Assembly (NCBI GenBank): GCA_023458215.1
Contig: JAEXAJ010000176.1
Span: forward strand, 1 to 35,742
DNA from: Bacteroidota bacterium
GTDB taxonomy: Bacteria > Bacteroidota > Bacteroidia > Bacteroidales > Bacteroidaceae
Reading direction: 5' to 3'
DNA: 35,742 nucleotides
Shown here piece by piece: positions 1-8,800 of the stretch. Within the stretch, counting starts at the first letter, position 1. Each line of letters begins with the position of its first letter. Position numbers and translations under genes: made by a program. The notes under the pieces were generated by a model. That model was not told the DNA's origin and did not search any database. It saw nothing but the letters and a program-made list of their open reading frames with translations.

Positions 1-32
1 GAATACAGGTTATTAATAAAAAAGCACAGAAT

Positions 33-1202
33 ATGAAAAAATATTTATTCACTTTGTTGTTGGCGGGATTTGCGATATTTGCGGCATGTACAGATGATCG
101 GGATTCCAACCCGACAGTACAGCAACCCACCACTTTTGAACTGAATATGCCTGCAATTGGAGGCAATATATATGATTTGCAAAATGCTGATTCTATCAGG
201 TTGACTTATAAACAGCCTGAATATGGATATGCAGCGTCCGTTAAGTATTATGCACAACTTTCCACTTCCGGTACTTGGAATGCTGCAACCTCTACAGATG
301 CCGATGACGCTACTTATATCGAACTGGATGGTTCTGTAACAGATCATGAGTTCGGAGCTGCGACTAATCTGGTAAACAAAGCTATTATGAAATTGGGCAA
401 ATACACTGATGCAAGCCAGTTGCCTGTTGAAGGGGTGTCGTTGTATGTGAGAATGAGAGCAAGGCTGAATGCAGGATATGAATGTTATTCAAATGTCATA
501 GAGCTTTCTGTTCGTCCTTATTATGTAGCATTGGTGTCGGCCGATCCTGAACTGTGGTATCTGATTGGTGGCTGTATCGGTGACGGATCTTGGGGAAGTG
601 AAATTGGTACGGGAGTCATTCCTTTGTCACCTGTTGAGGGCGCCAAATATGATGATACTACCGGAAAGGGAGATTTGACATACACCGGTTACTTCCCGTC
701 TGATAAAGGTTTTAAAATAATAAGAGTTCCTGGTGAGTGGGATGACCAATGGGGAGCCGATGGAGGTGACTTCAACAAACCCCGTCTGAAAGATGCTGAT
801 GGTGAAGGCAGTGATTTTTATGTTCCTGCAAGCGGATATTATAAAATATCTCTGAATACTAAAGAAAATACCCTCTCCATCGTTGCTACAGATGCGCCGA
901 AGAATGTTTATGACCGGTTATTTGTTTCCGGTGATTTTAATGGTTGGGGAACTGAGACCCAAATGATTCCTGTAAATACGGTTGAAGGTGTAATCAATCA
1001 TGTCTGGAAATATGAACTGGATGCGACCGGTGGTGACACGACAGCTAAATTCTTGTATTCCGGCTGGGCTCCCAACTGGGGATCTGATACTTTCCCGTAT
1101 GGATTTGGAGTTAACGGCGGGGCTAATATTCCGGTAGTTAAAGGAAAATATGTAGCTATCCTGAATGATATTGATGGTTACTATCACTTCTTTAGCAAAT
1201 AA
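33..1202 (+). CDS. SusE-like surface glycan-binding lipoprotein (galactan locus)
   Basis: Predicted outer-membrane lipoprotein that binds glycan at the cell surface for a SusC/SusD pair. The signal peptide ends in a lipobox with Cys19, and the next residues (TDDRD) are acidic, as in surface-exported Bacteroidota lipoproteins. An Ig-like SusE N-terminal domain (about 30-165) is followed by two beta-sandwich modules that look carbohydrate-binding (about 172-290 and 295-389, the second opening with LFVSGDFNGWG). The 389 residues match the SusE family size. It lacks the DWW(R/K)TEF motif of the SusE/SusF proteins further right, so a different ligand is likely. It precedes a GH53 and a GH2 gene, the order of the B. 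thetaiotaomicron pectic-galactan locus, so galactan is the inferred ligand. Only 32 bases lie upstream, so its promoter and partner susC/susD are outside the window. Confidence 0.85.
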   Translation: MKKYLFTLLLAGFAIFAACTDDRDSNPTVQQPTTFELNMPAIGGNIYDLQNADSIRLTYKQPEYGYAASVKYYAQLSTSGTWNAATSTDADDATYIELDGSVTDHEFGAATNLVNKAIMKLGKYTDASQLPVEGVSLYVRMRARLNAGYECYSNVIELSVRPYYVALVSADPELWYLIGGCIGDGSWGSEIGTGVIPLSPVEGAKYDDTTGKGDLTYTGYFPSDKGFKIIRVPGEWDDQWGADGGDFNKPRLKDADGEGSDFYVPASGYYKISLNTKENTLSIVATDAPKNVYDRLFVSGDFNGWGTETQMIPVNTVEGVINHVWKYELDATGGDTTAKFLYSGWAPNWGSDTFPYGFGVNGGANIPVVKGKYVAILNDIDGYYHFFSK

Positions 1203-1244
1203 TAGTGGAATAATGAAGAGAAACTGATATGCAGAAAAAATTAT

Positions 1245-1252
1245 TATATTTG
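1245..1252 (+). promoter_or_regulatory. Bacteroides -7 box (TATATTTG) before GH53
   Basis: This is an exact match to the Bacteroides -7 consensus TAnnTTTG, 22 bases before the GH53 start. No good TTTG -33 element is at the usual distance, so it may be a weak internal promoter inside the operon. Confidence 0.4.
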
Positions 1253-1274
1253 CGGAAACAATCCGCATAATACC

Positions 1275-2450
1275 ATGAGACGTATGAAATTTCTAACATT
1301 CTTTTTTTATATGGCTTTTGCCATATTAGCATGTAGCAGTCATAACGAAACCGGTCCTAATACCGGTGGCCTACCTGATAAAGGAGATACCCCTGTTGCT
1401 GATTTTGCTAAAGGTGCCGACATCAGTTGGGTGACAGAAATGGAACATAATGGAATGAAATTCTATAATGCTTCCGGTGTGGAGACGGATTGTTTCCAAT
1501 TGATGAAAGATCTTGGTTTGAATGCTGTTCGGCTCAGAGTATGGGTAGATCCCAAAGAACACGGTAATTGGTGTAATACTGCCGATTTTGTGGCAAAGGC
1601 CAAGCGTGCTAAGAACTTGGGCATGGATGTGATGGTCGATTTCCATTACAGCGACTGGTGGGCCGATCCCGGTCAGCAACATAAACCGGCTGCCTGGAAA
1701 GGATTGAATCTTGCCGATTTGAAGAAAGCCATTGCCACTCACACTACGGATGTACTTAATGCCTTGAAGTCTGCGGGGGTAACACCCAAGTGGGTGCAAG
1801 TAGGCAACGAAATCCGTCCGGGAATGTTGTGGGATGAAGATGCCGCATTGAGTGGCGCTTCATACGATGTGAGGGAGTGCGACGTAAAAGATTCCGGCAG
1901 TACTTCTACTAAGGTGAAATATCCTAAGAATCTTTCCAATCTGGCGGCTTTCATCAATGCAGGCTATGATGCAGTGAAGAACGTTTTTCCAAATGCCATT
2001 GCCATTGTTCATTTGGATAACGGCTATGATAAATCCTTATATACTTGGTTTTTCGACGAATTGAAGAAGAACGGTGGGAAGTGGGACATGATAGGTATGT
2101 CTATCTATCCTTACTGGACGATGCTTGAACACAAAGATTATACACCTGAAAAGACCCTTACAGATTGTATAGACAATATAAAAAAGGTGAGTGAAAAGTA
2201 TAATTGCGATGTGATGGTAGTGGAAACCGGTATGGAATGTGCCGATGACCAAGGAAAACTGGTCAGTGCAACAGTGCTGGCACAAGGCAAGACATTGATG
2301 AGCCGCCTCCTGAAAGAATGTCTTGAAAACACAAATGGCCGTTGCAAGGGCGTCTTTTATTGGGAACCTGAGTGTAGACCGAGTCAATACCGATTGGGAG
2401 CATTTACCGAGGACGGTTATCCTACTGTGATAATGGATGCGTTTAAATAA
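1275..2450 (+). CDS. GH53 endo-beta-1,4-galactanase, lipoprotein
   Basis: Endo-acting enzyme that cuts beta-1,4-galactan, the side chains of pectin (rhamnogalacturonan I). The signal peptide ends at a lipobox with Cys20, so it is lipid-anchored, probably in the outer membrane. Family GH53 hallmarks are clear: KGADISW (46-52), RLRVWVDPK (86-94), DFHYSDWWADPG (122-133), the acid/base Glu179 in VGNEI and the nucleophile Glu317 in VVETG. The 391 residues are normal for the family. It lies 72 bp after the SusE-like gene and 32 bp before a GH2 beta-galactosidase, a classic galactan-degrading order: surface endo-cleavage, import, then exo-release of galactose. A -7 box sits in the gap before it, so some separate transcription is possible. 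The family call is firm; surface exposure is inferred. Confidence 0.94.
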   Translation: MRRMKFLTFFFYMAFAILACSSHNETGPNTGGLPDKGDTPVADFAKGADISWVTEMEHNGMKFYNASGVETDCFQLMKDLGLNAVRLRVWVDPKEHGNWCNTADFVAKAKRAKNLGMDVMVDFHYSDWWADPGQQHKPAAWKGLNLADLKKAIATHTTDVLNALKSAGVTPKWVQVGNEIRPGMLWDEDAALSGASYDVRECDVKDSGSTSTKVKYPKNLSNLAAFINAGYDAVKNVFPNAIAIVHLDNGYDKSLYTWFFDELKKNGGKWDMIGMSIYPYWTMLEHKDYTPEKTLTDCIDNIKKVSEKYNCDVMVVETGMECADDQGKLVSATVLAQGKTLMSRLLKECLENTNGRCKGVFYWEPECRPSQYRLGAFTEDGYPTVIMDAFK

Positions 2451-2482
2451 GTATTATAACAAAATAAAACTATTGGAGAGAA

Positions 2483-4981
2483 ATGAAACGGACTACACTT
2501 ATTTTTTCTTACTGCCTGCTTTTTGCTTTGAATGCAGTGGCGCAACGAAGTGAATGGAAGCTTGAGAAGAACTGGAAATTCACTAAAGGAGACATACAAG
2601 AAGCATCGCAAACCAATTTCGATGACCGTAAGTGGGAAACGGTCGCCATTCCGCATGACTGGGCAATTTTTGGTCCTTTCGACCGTAACAACGATTTGCA
2701 GAATGTAGCGGTTACGCAGAACTTCGAGCAGAAGGCTTCAGTCAAGACCGGACGTACCGGCGGACTTCCTTATGTAGGCATCGGGTGGTATCGCACCACT
2801 TTCGATGCTCCGGCAGACAAACGGACGACGCTGGTTTTTGACGGTGCCATGAGCGAAGCCCGTGTTTACGTCAACGGACAAGAGGCATGCTTCTGGCCTT
2901 TCGGTTATAACTCCTTCCATTGCGACGTCACACCTTATATAAATAAGGATGGCAAAAAGAATACGCTTGCCGTTCGTTTGGAGAATCGTCCGCAGTCTTC
3001 CCGTTGGTATCCCGGTGCCGGACTTTATCGAAATGTGCATGTAGTGAGTACGGACAAAGTACATGTTCCTGTTTGGGGAACACAGCTCACTACACCCCAT
3101 GTTTCCGATGAATATGCCTCGGTGCGTCTGCTGACGGCCATTGCCGGTGATGAAGGTAAGGATATCCGCATCGTTACGGAAATAATTTCTCCGGAAGGCA
3201 AAGTCGTTGCTACTAAAGACAATACCCGTAAGATAAACCATGGGCAACCATTCGAGCAGAATTTCCTGGTAAATGTTCCCGCTTTATGGTCACCCGAGAC
3301 ACCTTATTTATATAAGGCAGTGTCTAAGGTTTACGCCGACGGCAAGCAAGTGGATGAATATACCACCCGCTTTGGAATCCGTAGTATAGAGATCGTAGCC
3401 GATAAAGGTTTCTACTTGAACGGCAAACATCGTAAATTTCAAGGTGTATGCAATCACCATGATTTAGGTCCGCTGGGCGCAGCTATTAATGTAGCTGCTC
3501 TTCGCCGCCAACTCACTTTGTTGAAGGACATGGGTTGCGACGCTATCCGTACTTCCCATAACATGCCAACTCCCGAATTGGTGGATCTTTGTGATGAAAT
3601 GGGCTTTATGATGATGATAGAACCTTTCGATGAATGGGACATAGCCAAGTGCGAAAATGGTTATCACCGTTACTTTAAGGATTGGGCCGAACGGGATATG
3701 GTGAATATGCTGCGCCATTATCGTAATAATGCGAGCGTAGTGATGTGGAGTATCGGGAACGAAGTCCCCACCCAGTGCAGTCCCGAAGGCTATAAAGTTG
3801 CTTCTTTTTTGCAAGACATCTGCCACCGTGAAGATCCTACACGCCCCGTTACTTGTGGAATGGACCAAGTATCTTGCGTGTTGGCCAATGGTTTTGCGGC
3901 AATGATTGATGTACCGGGGCTTAATTATCGTGACAACCGCTATGTGGAGGCATACGAAAAGCTACCTCAGAATATAGTGCTTGGTTCGGAAACAGCCTCG
4001 ACTGTCAGTTCACGCGGCGTTTATAAATTCCCGGTGGAACTGAAGAAGCAGGTGACGTATGACGATCATCAATCTTCGGGCTACGATATGGAGGCTTGCT
4101 CTTGGTCTAATGTTCCTGATTTGGATTTTGCTTTGGCTGATGATTACAATTGGACGATCGGTCAGTTCGTTTGGACCGGTTTTGATTATTTGGGGGAACC
4201 TTCTCCGTATGATACGGATGCTTGGCCCAGTCATAGTTCTGTATTTGGTATCATTGATTTGGCAAGCCTGCCGAAAGATAGGTTCTACCTGTATCGTAGT
4301 GTTTGGAATAAAGAAGCAAATACGCTGCATGTCCTTCCCCACTGGACATGGCCGGGTAGGGAAGGAGAGAACACTCCTGTTTTTGCCTATACTAATTATC
4401 CCAGTGCCGAACTGTTTGTCAACGGTAAGAGCTATGGCAAGCAACGTAAACTCTCCGCGGAAGAAAGCCGTGCTTTAGAAGGAAAAGATTCTCTTGCTTT
4501 GCAACGTCGCTACCGCCTGATGTGGATGGATGTACCTTATGAACCGGGCGAAATAAAAGTTGTGGCTTATGATAATTCCGGTAAGTCCGTTGAAGAAAAA
4601 GTAATCCGTACAGCCGGTAAACCCCATCATTTGGAACTGGTTGCCGATCGTACCCAACTTTCTGCTGATGGAAAAGACCTTGCTTACATTACTGTTCGTG
4701 TGGTAGATAAAGATGGTAATCTTTGTCCGGCGGACACTCGTATGGTCAATTTTTCTGTAAAAGGTGTCGGTAGATATCGTGCGGCCGCCAATGGTGACCC
4801 TACCAGTCTCGACTTGTTCCATTTGCCTCAGATGCCTGCATTTAGTGGTCAACTAACTGCTATTGTTCAGAGCGGAGAACAAGTCGGCGAAATCGTGTTT
4901 GAAGCAAAAGCAAGAGGGCTAAAACCGGGGAAACTTATGCTTTATACATCTACGGATAGAACCATGCTACAAGGAAATTAA
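2483..4981 (+). CDS. GH2 beta-galactosidase, periplasmic
   Basis: Exo-glycosidase expected to release galactose from the ends of galacto-oligosaccharides made by the neighbouring GH53. A type I signal peptide with no lipobox cysteine (cut near VAQ, residues 19-21) points to the periplasm. Domains in order: GH2 sugar-binding beta-sandwich (about 25-190), Ig-like domain (about 195-300), TIM barrel (about 305-600), a DUF4982-like module (about 610-700) and an invasin-type Ig domain (about 715-820). The acid/base is Glu427 in SIGNEV and the nucleophile Glu503 in LGSETAS. The 832 residues fit Bacteroides GH2 enzymes of this layout. The motif set supports beta-galactosidase, but GH2 also contains mannosidases and glucuronidases, so specificity rests on context. 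Confidence 0.9.
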   Translation: MKRTTLIFSYCLLFALNAVAQRSEWKLEKNWKFTKGDIQEASQTNFDDRKWETVAIPHDWAIFGPFDRNNDLQNVAVTQNFEQKASVKTGRTGGLPYVGIGWYRTTFDAPADKRTTLVFDGAMSEARVYVNGQEACFWPFGYNSFHCDVTPYINKDGKKNTLAVRLENRPQSSRWYPGAGLYRNVHVVSTDKVHVPVWGTQLTTPHVSDEYASVRLLTAIAGDEGKDIRIVTEIISPEGKVVATKDNTRKINHGQPFEQNFLVNVPALWSPETPYLYKAVSKVYADGKQVDEYTTRFGIRSIEIVADKGFYLNGKHRKFQGVCNHHDLGPLGAAINVAALRRQLTLLKDMGCDAIRTSHNMPTPELVDLCDEMGFMMMIEPFDEWDIAKCENGYHRYFKDWAERDMVNMLRHYRNNASVVMWSIGNEVPTQCSPEGYKVASFLQDICHREDPTRPVTCGMDQVSCVLANGFAAMIDVPGLNYRDNRYVEAYEKLPQNIVLGSETASTVSSRGVYKFPVELKKQVTYDDHQSSGYDMEACSWSNVPDLDFALADDYNWTIGQFVWTGFDYLGEPSPYDTDAWPSHSSVFGIIDLASLPKDRFYLYRSVWNKEANTLHVLPHWTWPGREGENTPVFAYTNYPSAELFVNGKSYGKQRKLSAEESRALEGKDSLALQRRYRLMWMDVPYEPGEIKVVAYDNSGKSVEEKVIRTAGKPHHLELVADRTQLSADGKDLAYITVRVVDKDGNLCPADTRMVNFSVKGVGRYRAAANGDPTSLDLFHLPQMPAFSGQLTAIVQSGEQVGEIVFEAKARGLKPGKLMLYTSTDRTMLQGN

Positions 4982-4990
4982 TCACACATT

Positions 4991-5092
4991 TTGCCAGCAC
5001 GCAGCACAAATCGGTATAATGATAAGATTATCTGATCTTTAGCCCGTGCTGGCAACCGTGCTGGCAGCGTGTTGGCAACCGTTTGCCAGCAC
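4991..5092. repeat. Cluster of GTGCTGGCA repeats in both orientations
   Basis: Three forward copies (CGTGCTGGCAA 5045-5055, CGTGCTGGCA 5057-5066, CGTGTTGGCAA 5068-5078) and two reverse copies (TTGCCAGCAC 4991-5000 and 5083-5092) start 10 bases after the GH2 stop. They allow mutually exclusive hairpins. The tightest pairs 5069-5078 with 5083-5092 around a 4-nt loop, with one G-U pair. No U tract follows, so it is not a standard terminator. It could stabilise the mRNA 3' end. Confidence 0.7.
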
Positions 5093-5150
5093 AGAAAAAT
5101 GGGCTGATTTGATTCTTTCTTCTTGTTATACAGTGGGTTATCCGTTATGC

Positions 5151-5178
5151 GTATTTTGCGTTAACGAACGCTAAATAC
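5151..5178. terminator. Inverted repeat, possible terminator of the galactan operon
   Basis: GTATTTTGCGTT (5151-5162) and AACGCTAAATAC (5167-5178) pair with one mismatch around a 4-nt loop. A T-rich stretch follows (5179-5197). It could end transcription from the GH2 gene or be a protein-binding palindrome; the sequence does not decide. Confidence 0.4.
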
Positions 5179-5298
5179 TCCTTATTTCACAGTTTTTAAG
5201 TGATTAATATCATTGAATCGCTTATCTTTTCAGTCGATCTTCCTGATTTTGCGTCTCTTTGTCTTGTAGTTTGTTCCTTGGAAGTATGTTGAAAACAT

Positions 5299-5334
5299 GC
5301 AAGAGTACCGTTGATAATCCGCAAGAATACCGTT
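5299..5334 (+). repeat. 14-bp direct repeat with 22-bp period, possible AraC-type site
   Basis: GCAAGAGTACCGTT (5299-5312) and GCAAGAATACCGTT (5321-5334) differ at one base and start 22 bp apart, about two helical turns. Spaced direct repeats are the usual target form of AraC-type DNA-binding domains, including SusR-like and hybrid two-component regulators. No other copy was seen in the window. A regulatory role is inference. Confidence 0.4.
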
Positions 5335-5358
5335 TAAAATACGTTGATTGATGGTTCG

Positions 5359-5456
5359 AAACTTCGTCCCAAGGATGAGGGCTGTTCGGCACACGTACGT
5401 GTGCCCGACGGTTTACATGTGTGTGCCGAACAGCCCTCATCCCAGGGACGAAGTTT
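5359..5456. repeat. Long inverted repeat, 36-nt arms with 2 mismatches
   Basis: Arms at 5359-5394 and 5421-5456 match at 34 of 36 positions around a 26-nt centre. The left arm and loop also hold an 18-nt perfect palindrome (5388-5405, GGCACACGTACGTGTGCC), so two hairpins compete. TTTTAT follows the right arm on the plus strand. It may be a terminator, an RNA switch, a cruciform or a small non-autonomous element; no flanking target duplication is evident. Confidence 0.8.
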
Positions 5457-5507
5457 TATATTGTTCGTTTGCTTGTTTTTGATATGCTATTCGCTCATTA
5501 TCAACGC

Positions 5508-5515
5508 TATATTTG
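5508..5515 (+). promoter_or_regulatory. Lone -7-like box TATATTTG
   Basis: This is an exact TAnnTTTG match about 290 bp before susC. The nearest TTTG (5478-5481) is 26 bases upstream, further than the usual 19-21, so it is a weak second promoter candidate. If used, its leader RNA would contain the palindrome at 5617-5634. Confidence 0.25.
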
Positions 5516-5616
5516 CAGATTTTTCATTAATACAGAAGGCGTTAAGTACAGCCATCTGATGACAAAAGTACAGTTGTCCGGCACGGAGAGTCGTGATACA
5601 GCCAAGTATGCAATCG

Positions 5617-5634
5617 AATGCAATCGTTTGCATT
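5617..5634. promoter_or_regulatory. Operator-like palindrome upstream of susC
   Basis: An 18-bp palindrome with central CG (AATGCAATC then GTTTGCATT, symmetric at 16 of 18 positions), the form typical of LacI/GalR-family operators. A GCAATCG half-like copy lies just upstream at 5610-5616. The segment 5618-5634 matches 14 of 17 bases of 23379-23395, and both begin exactly 70 bp before a -7 box. No LacI-type gene is in the window, so the regulator would act in trans. Confidence 0.6.
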
Positions 5635-5667
5635 ACTTGAACCTTACATTTTGTACTTTCATTAGAC

Positions 5668-5695
5668 TTTATTAATTTAATAAATCATATTTTTG
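5668..5695 (+). promoter_or_regulatory. Likely susC promoter
   Basis: The -7 box TATTTTTG (5688-5695) fits TAnnTTTG. A TTTA (5668-5671) lies 16 bases upstream as a degenerate -33 element. The matching promoter of the GH13 gene at 23487 has the same arrangement. The leader to the susC start would be about 100 nt. Confidence 0.55.
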
Positions 5696-5795
5696 TTTCG
5701 TCCTAATGTGGATACCTTAATAGGCTTGATACAAAGATATAACCGAAAGTTTATTTTTCGAATATATATAGGTAATTAATATTGTTAACTTTAAT

Positions 5796-5820
5796 TTATT
5801 AAATGCATGAAGCAAGTTAA
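5796..5820 (+). promoter_or_regulatory. TTATTAAATGCAT start context and 5-codon overlapping ORF at susC
   Basis: The 13-mer TTATTAAATGCAT (5796-5808) recurs exactly at 8838-8850 before susD. Here it contains an ATG at 5803, out of frame with susC, opening a 5-codon frame (MHEAS) that ends at 5820, inside susC. This could modulate translation initiation, but it may simply be a conserved AT-rich initiation region. Confidence 0.35.
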
Positions 5821-8800
5821 TCTTAGAATCTATCGAACGATTCTTACCCTAGTTTTAGGGCTATTCTTGTCTGTTGGCGCTTATGCACAGAACATCACCG
5901 TGAAAGGGCATGTAAAAGATGCTTTGGGTGAGGTGATTGGAGCAAGTGTCATAGAAAAAGGAAATACCTCTAATGGTACAATCACTGACCTAAATGGTAA
6001 TTTTTCATTGAATGTTCCTAAAGGCTCTACATTAGTAGTTTCTTTCATCGGTTACAAGACGCAGGAAGTAGCTGCTGCCCCCAGTGTTAATGTTACTTTG
6101 GTGGAAGATACTGAAATGCTTGATGAAGTTGTAGTCGTAGGCTATGGCCGTGCTAAAAAAGACGACCTTACAGGTTCGGTAACCGCAATCAAACCGGATG
6201 AACTCAGTAAAGGTATTACTAACAATGCACAAGATATGTTGGTAGGAAAAGTAGCCGGTGTAGACGTTATTACTTCGGGTGGTACTCCGGGAGCCGGTGC
6301 ACAGATTCGTGTACGTGGTGGATCATCTCTGAATGCATCGAACGATCCGTTGATTGTAATTGATGGTTTAACTATCGATAACAATACCCCGACTGGCATG
6401 AGTAATCCTCTGGCTATGGTCAACCCGAATGATATTGAGACTTTTACAGTTTTGAAGGACGCTTCTGCTACTGCTATTTATGGTAGTCGTGCTTCAAATG
6501 GTGTTATTATCATTACTACTAAGAAAGGTAAGAGTGGAACTGCTCCCACCGTTACTTATAATGGTGATATGACAATTTCTATGATTCAGAAAAAGTACGA
6601 TGTTCTTAGTGGTGATGAATTCCGTGCACTTGCCGACAAAATTTGGGGTGACAAAGTAGGTGAAATAGGTATGGGTAATGCTAATACCGATTGGCAAGAT
6701 TATATTTTCCGCACTGCTATCTCTCACAGCCACAATGTATCAGTATCCGGTGGTTTGAAAAATATGCCCTATCGCTTGAGCTTGGGTTATAATGCTTCTG
6801 ATGGTATTGTTGAAACTTCTTGGATGCGTCGTGCCAATGTTGGCTTGAATCTTTCCCCTTCTTTCTTTGACGATCATCTGAACTTGAGGGTTAATGTTAA
6901 GTACATGTATGAGAAAGACCGTTATGCCGATGCAGGTGGTGCGATAGGTGCTGCTCTTTCTATGGACCCTACACAATCTGTATATTTTGATGCTGATGAT
7001 GCTCGCTCTCCTTTCTTTGGAGGTTTCTTCCAACATACACAGTCACCTAAGGATTTCAATCCTGAGTGGAAATATACTAATAATCCTAATGCTCCTCAGA
7101 ATCCTTTGGCTTTGTTAAAGATGAAAGATGTGCAGGCTGCTGCTAATGACTTTACAGGTAACTTTGATATCGATTATAAGATACATGGTTTGGAAGATCT
7201 GCGCTTGCATGCAAGCTACGGTGGTCAGTACACTGAAAGTAAACAGGATGATGTTATCTCCAAGTACTCTTATTCTAACAATTACTTTGGTTGGGACGGC
7301 GTGACTCAGACATATAAATATAGTATTACTGCTAATGCTTATGCTCAGTATATGAAAGAAATCGGTGCTCATAATATCGATATTATGGCTGGTGCTGAAG
7401 AAAGCCACTTCCATCGTAATGGTTACAACTATGGTCAAGGTACCGATCCTTACACAGGTGCCGCTCACGATGCCAAATCAAGAGATGAACAAGCATGGGC
7501 TACACATAACTCGCTGGTTTCTTACTTCGGACGTTTGAACTATACATTACTCAACAGATACATGCTTACGGCTACGTTCCGTGCCGATGGTTCTTCTCGT
7601 TTCTCTGAAGATAACAGATGGGGTTACTTCCCTTCCGTAGCATTAGCGTGGAAGATGAATGAAGAAGCATTTATGAAAAACCTTACTTGGTGGAACGAAC
7701 TCAAGTTCCGTTTGGGTTGGGGTATGACAGGTCAGCAGGATATTAACTCTGACTTCGGTTATGAAACTCATTACACTACAAGTGACTCGTTTGCCCAGTA
7801 TCCTTTTGGTGATACTTATTATGGCACGATGCGTCCGTCGGCTTACAATCCCGATTTGAAGTGGGAGACTACTATTACTTATAATGCCGGTTTCGATCTT
7901 GGATTCTTGAACAACCGTATCACAGCTAATCTAGATGGTTACTATCGTGAAACTAAAGACTTGCTGAACTCAGTTACTATTCCTGTAGGTATGCAGTTTG
8001 GTTCTCAGCTGACTAAGAACATTGGTTCACTGAAGAATTATGGTGTGGAACTTTCTATCAATGCCAAACCCGTTATCACAAAGAACTTTACTTGGGATTT
8101 GAGTTACAATGTTGCTTGGAATCACAATGAAATAACTGATTTGGTAGACGGTGATTCAGGTTATTATGCTTGGTCCGGGCCAAAAATCAGCCGTGGTAAC
8201 AATACTTTGATCCAGGCAAATACGGTAGGTAAAGCTACTAATTCTTTCTTCGTTTATCAGCAAGTATATGATGAAGCAGGTAAGCCTATTGAAGGTATGT
8301 ATGTAGACCGTGACGGTAACGGCCGTATTGACAACGGTGACCGTTATTTCTATAAGAAACCTTCTGCTGATATTATCATGGGTCTTACCACCAAGTTCCT
8401 CTATAAGAGTTGGGACTTCAGTATGTCTTTCCGTGCTTCTATCGGTAATTATGTTTACTACGATTTCTTGTCCAACCGCGCAATGGTCAGCCAATCGGGT
8501 CTGTACTCAAACAGTGCTCTGCATAACTCAACTGCCGAAGCTGTAGAATTAGGTTTCACAGGTATAGGTGTAGGTAACGACAACTATTTGAGTGACTATT
8601 TCGTACGTAATGCTTCCTACTTGAAGTGTTCTAATATCACTTTAGGGTACTCTTTCCCGGCTTTATTTAAAGTTGCCGGTCATAAGTCATGTTCGGGGCG
8701 TGCATTTGTAACTACTCAGAACCCTTTCATTATTTCTAAATATAAAGGCATTGACCCTGAAGTGGCGAATGGTGTTGACTCTAATCCATATCCACGTCCC

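Larger units (their letters stand above)
4982..5806. other. 825-bp structured intergenic region between two utilization loci
   Basis: No convincing gene lies here; short open frames in it overlap inverted repeats and resemble no known protein. It holds, left to right: a cluster of GTGCTGGCA repeats (4991-5092), an AT-rich inverted repeat (5151-5178), a 14-bp direct repeat spaced 22 bp (5299-5334), a long near-perfect inverted repeat (5359-5456), a lone -7 box (5508-5515), a LacI-type palindrome (5617-5634) and the likely susC promoter (5668-5695) with a leader of about 100 bases. It ends the galactan operon and starts the next. Confidence 0.8.

Noticed and set aside
4991..5092. CRISPR-like repeat cluster
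   Set aside because: Repeats are about 10 nt, in mixed orientation, with irregular short gaps and no cas genes.
5359..5456. Invertible promoter flanked by inverted repeats
   Set aside because: The 26-nt interior is too short to hold a promoter, no -7 box lies within it, and no recombinase gene is in the window.
5222..5675. Short open frames in the intergenic region
   Set aside because: They run through the long inverted repeat or overlap each other, have no recognisable protein features, and lack start signals.
5807..6200. ECF sigma/anti-sigma regulated transporter
   Set aside because: The SusC protein has no STN domain and no sigma or anti-sigma gene is adjacent.
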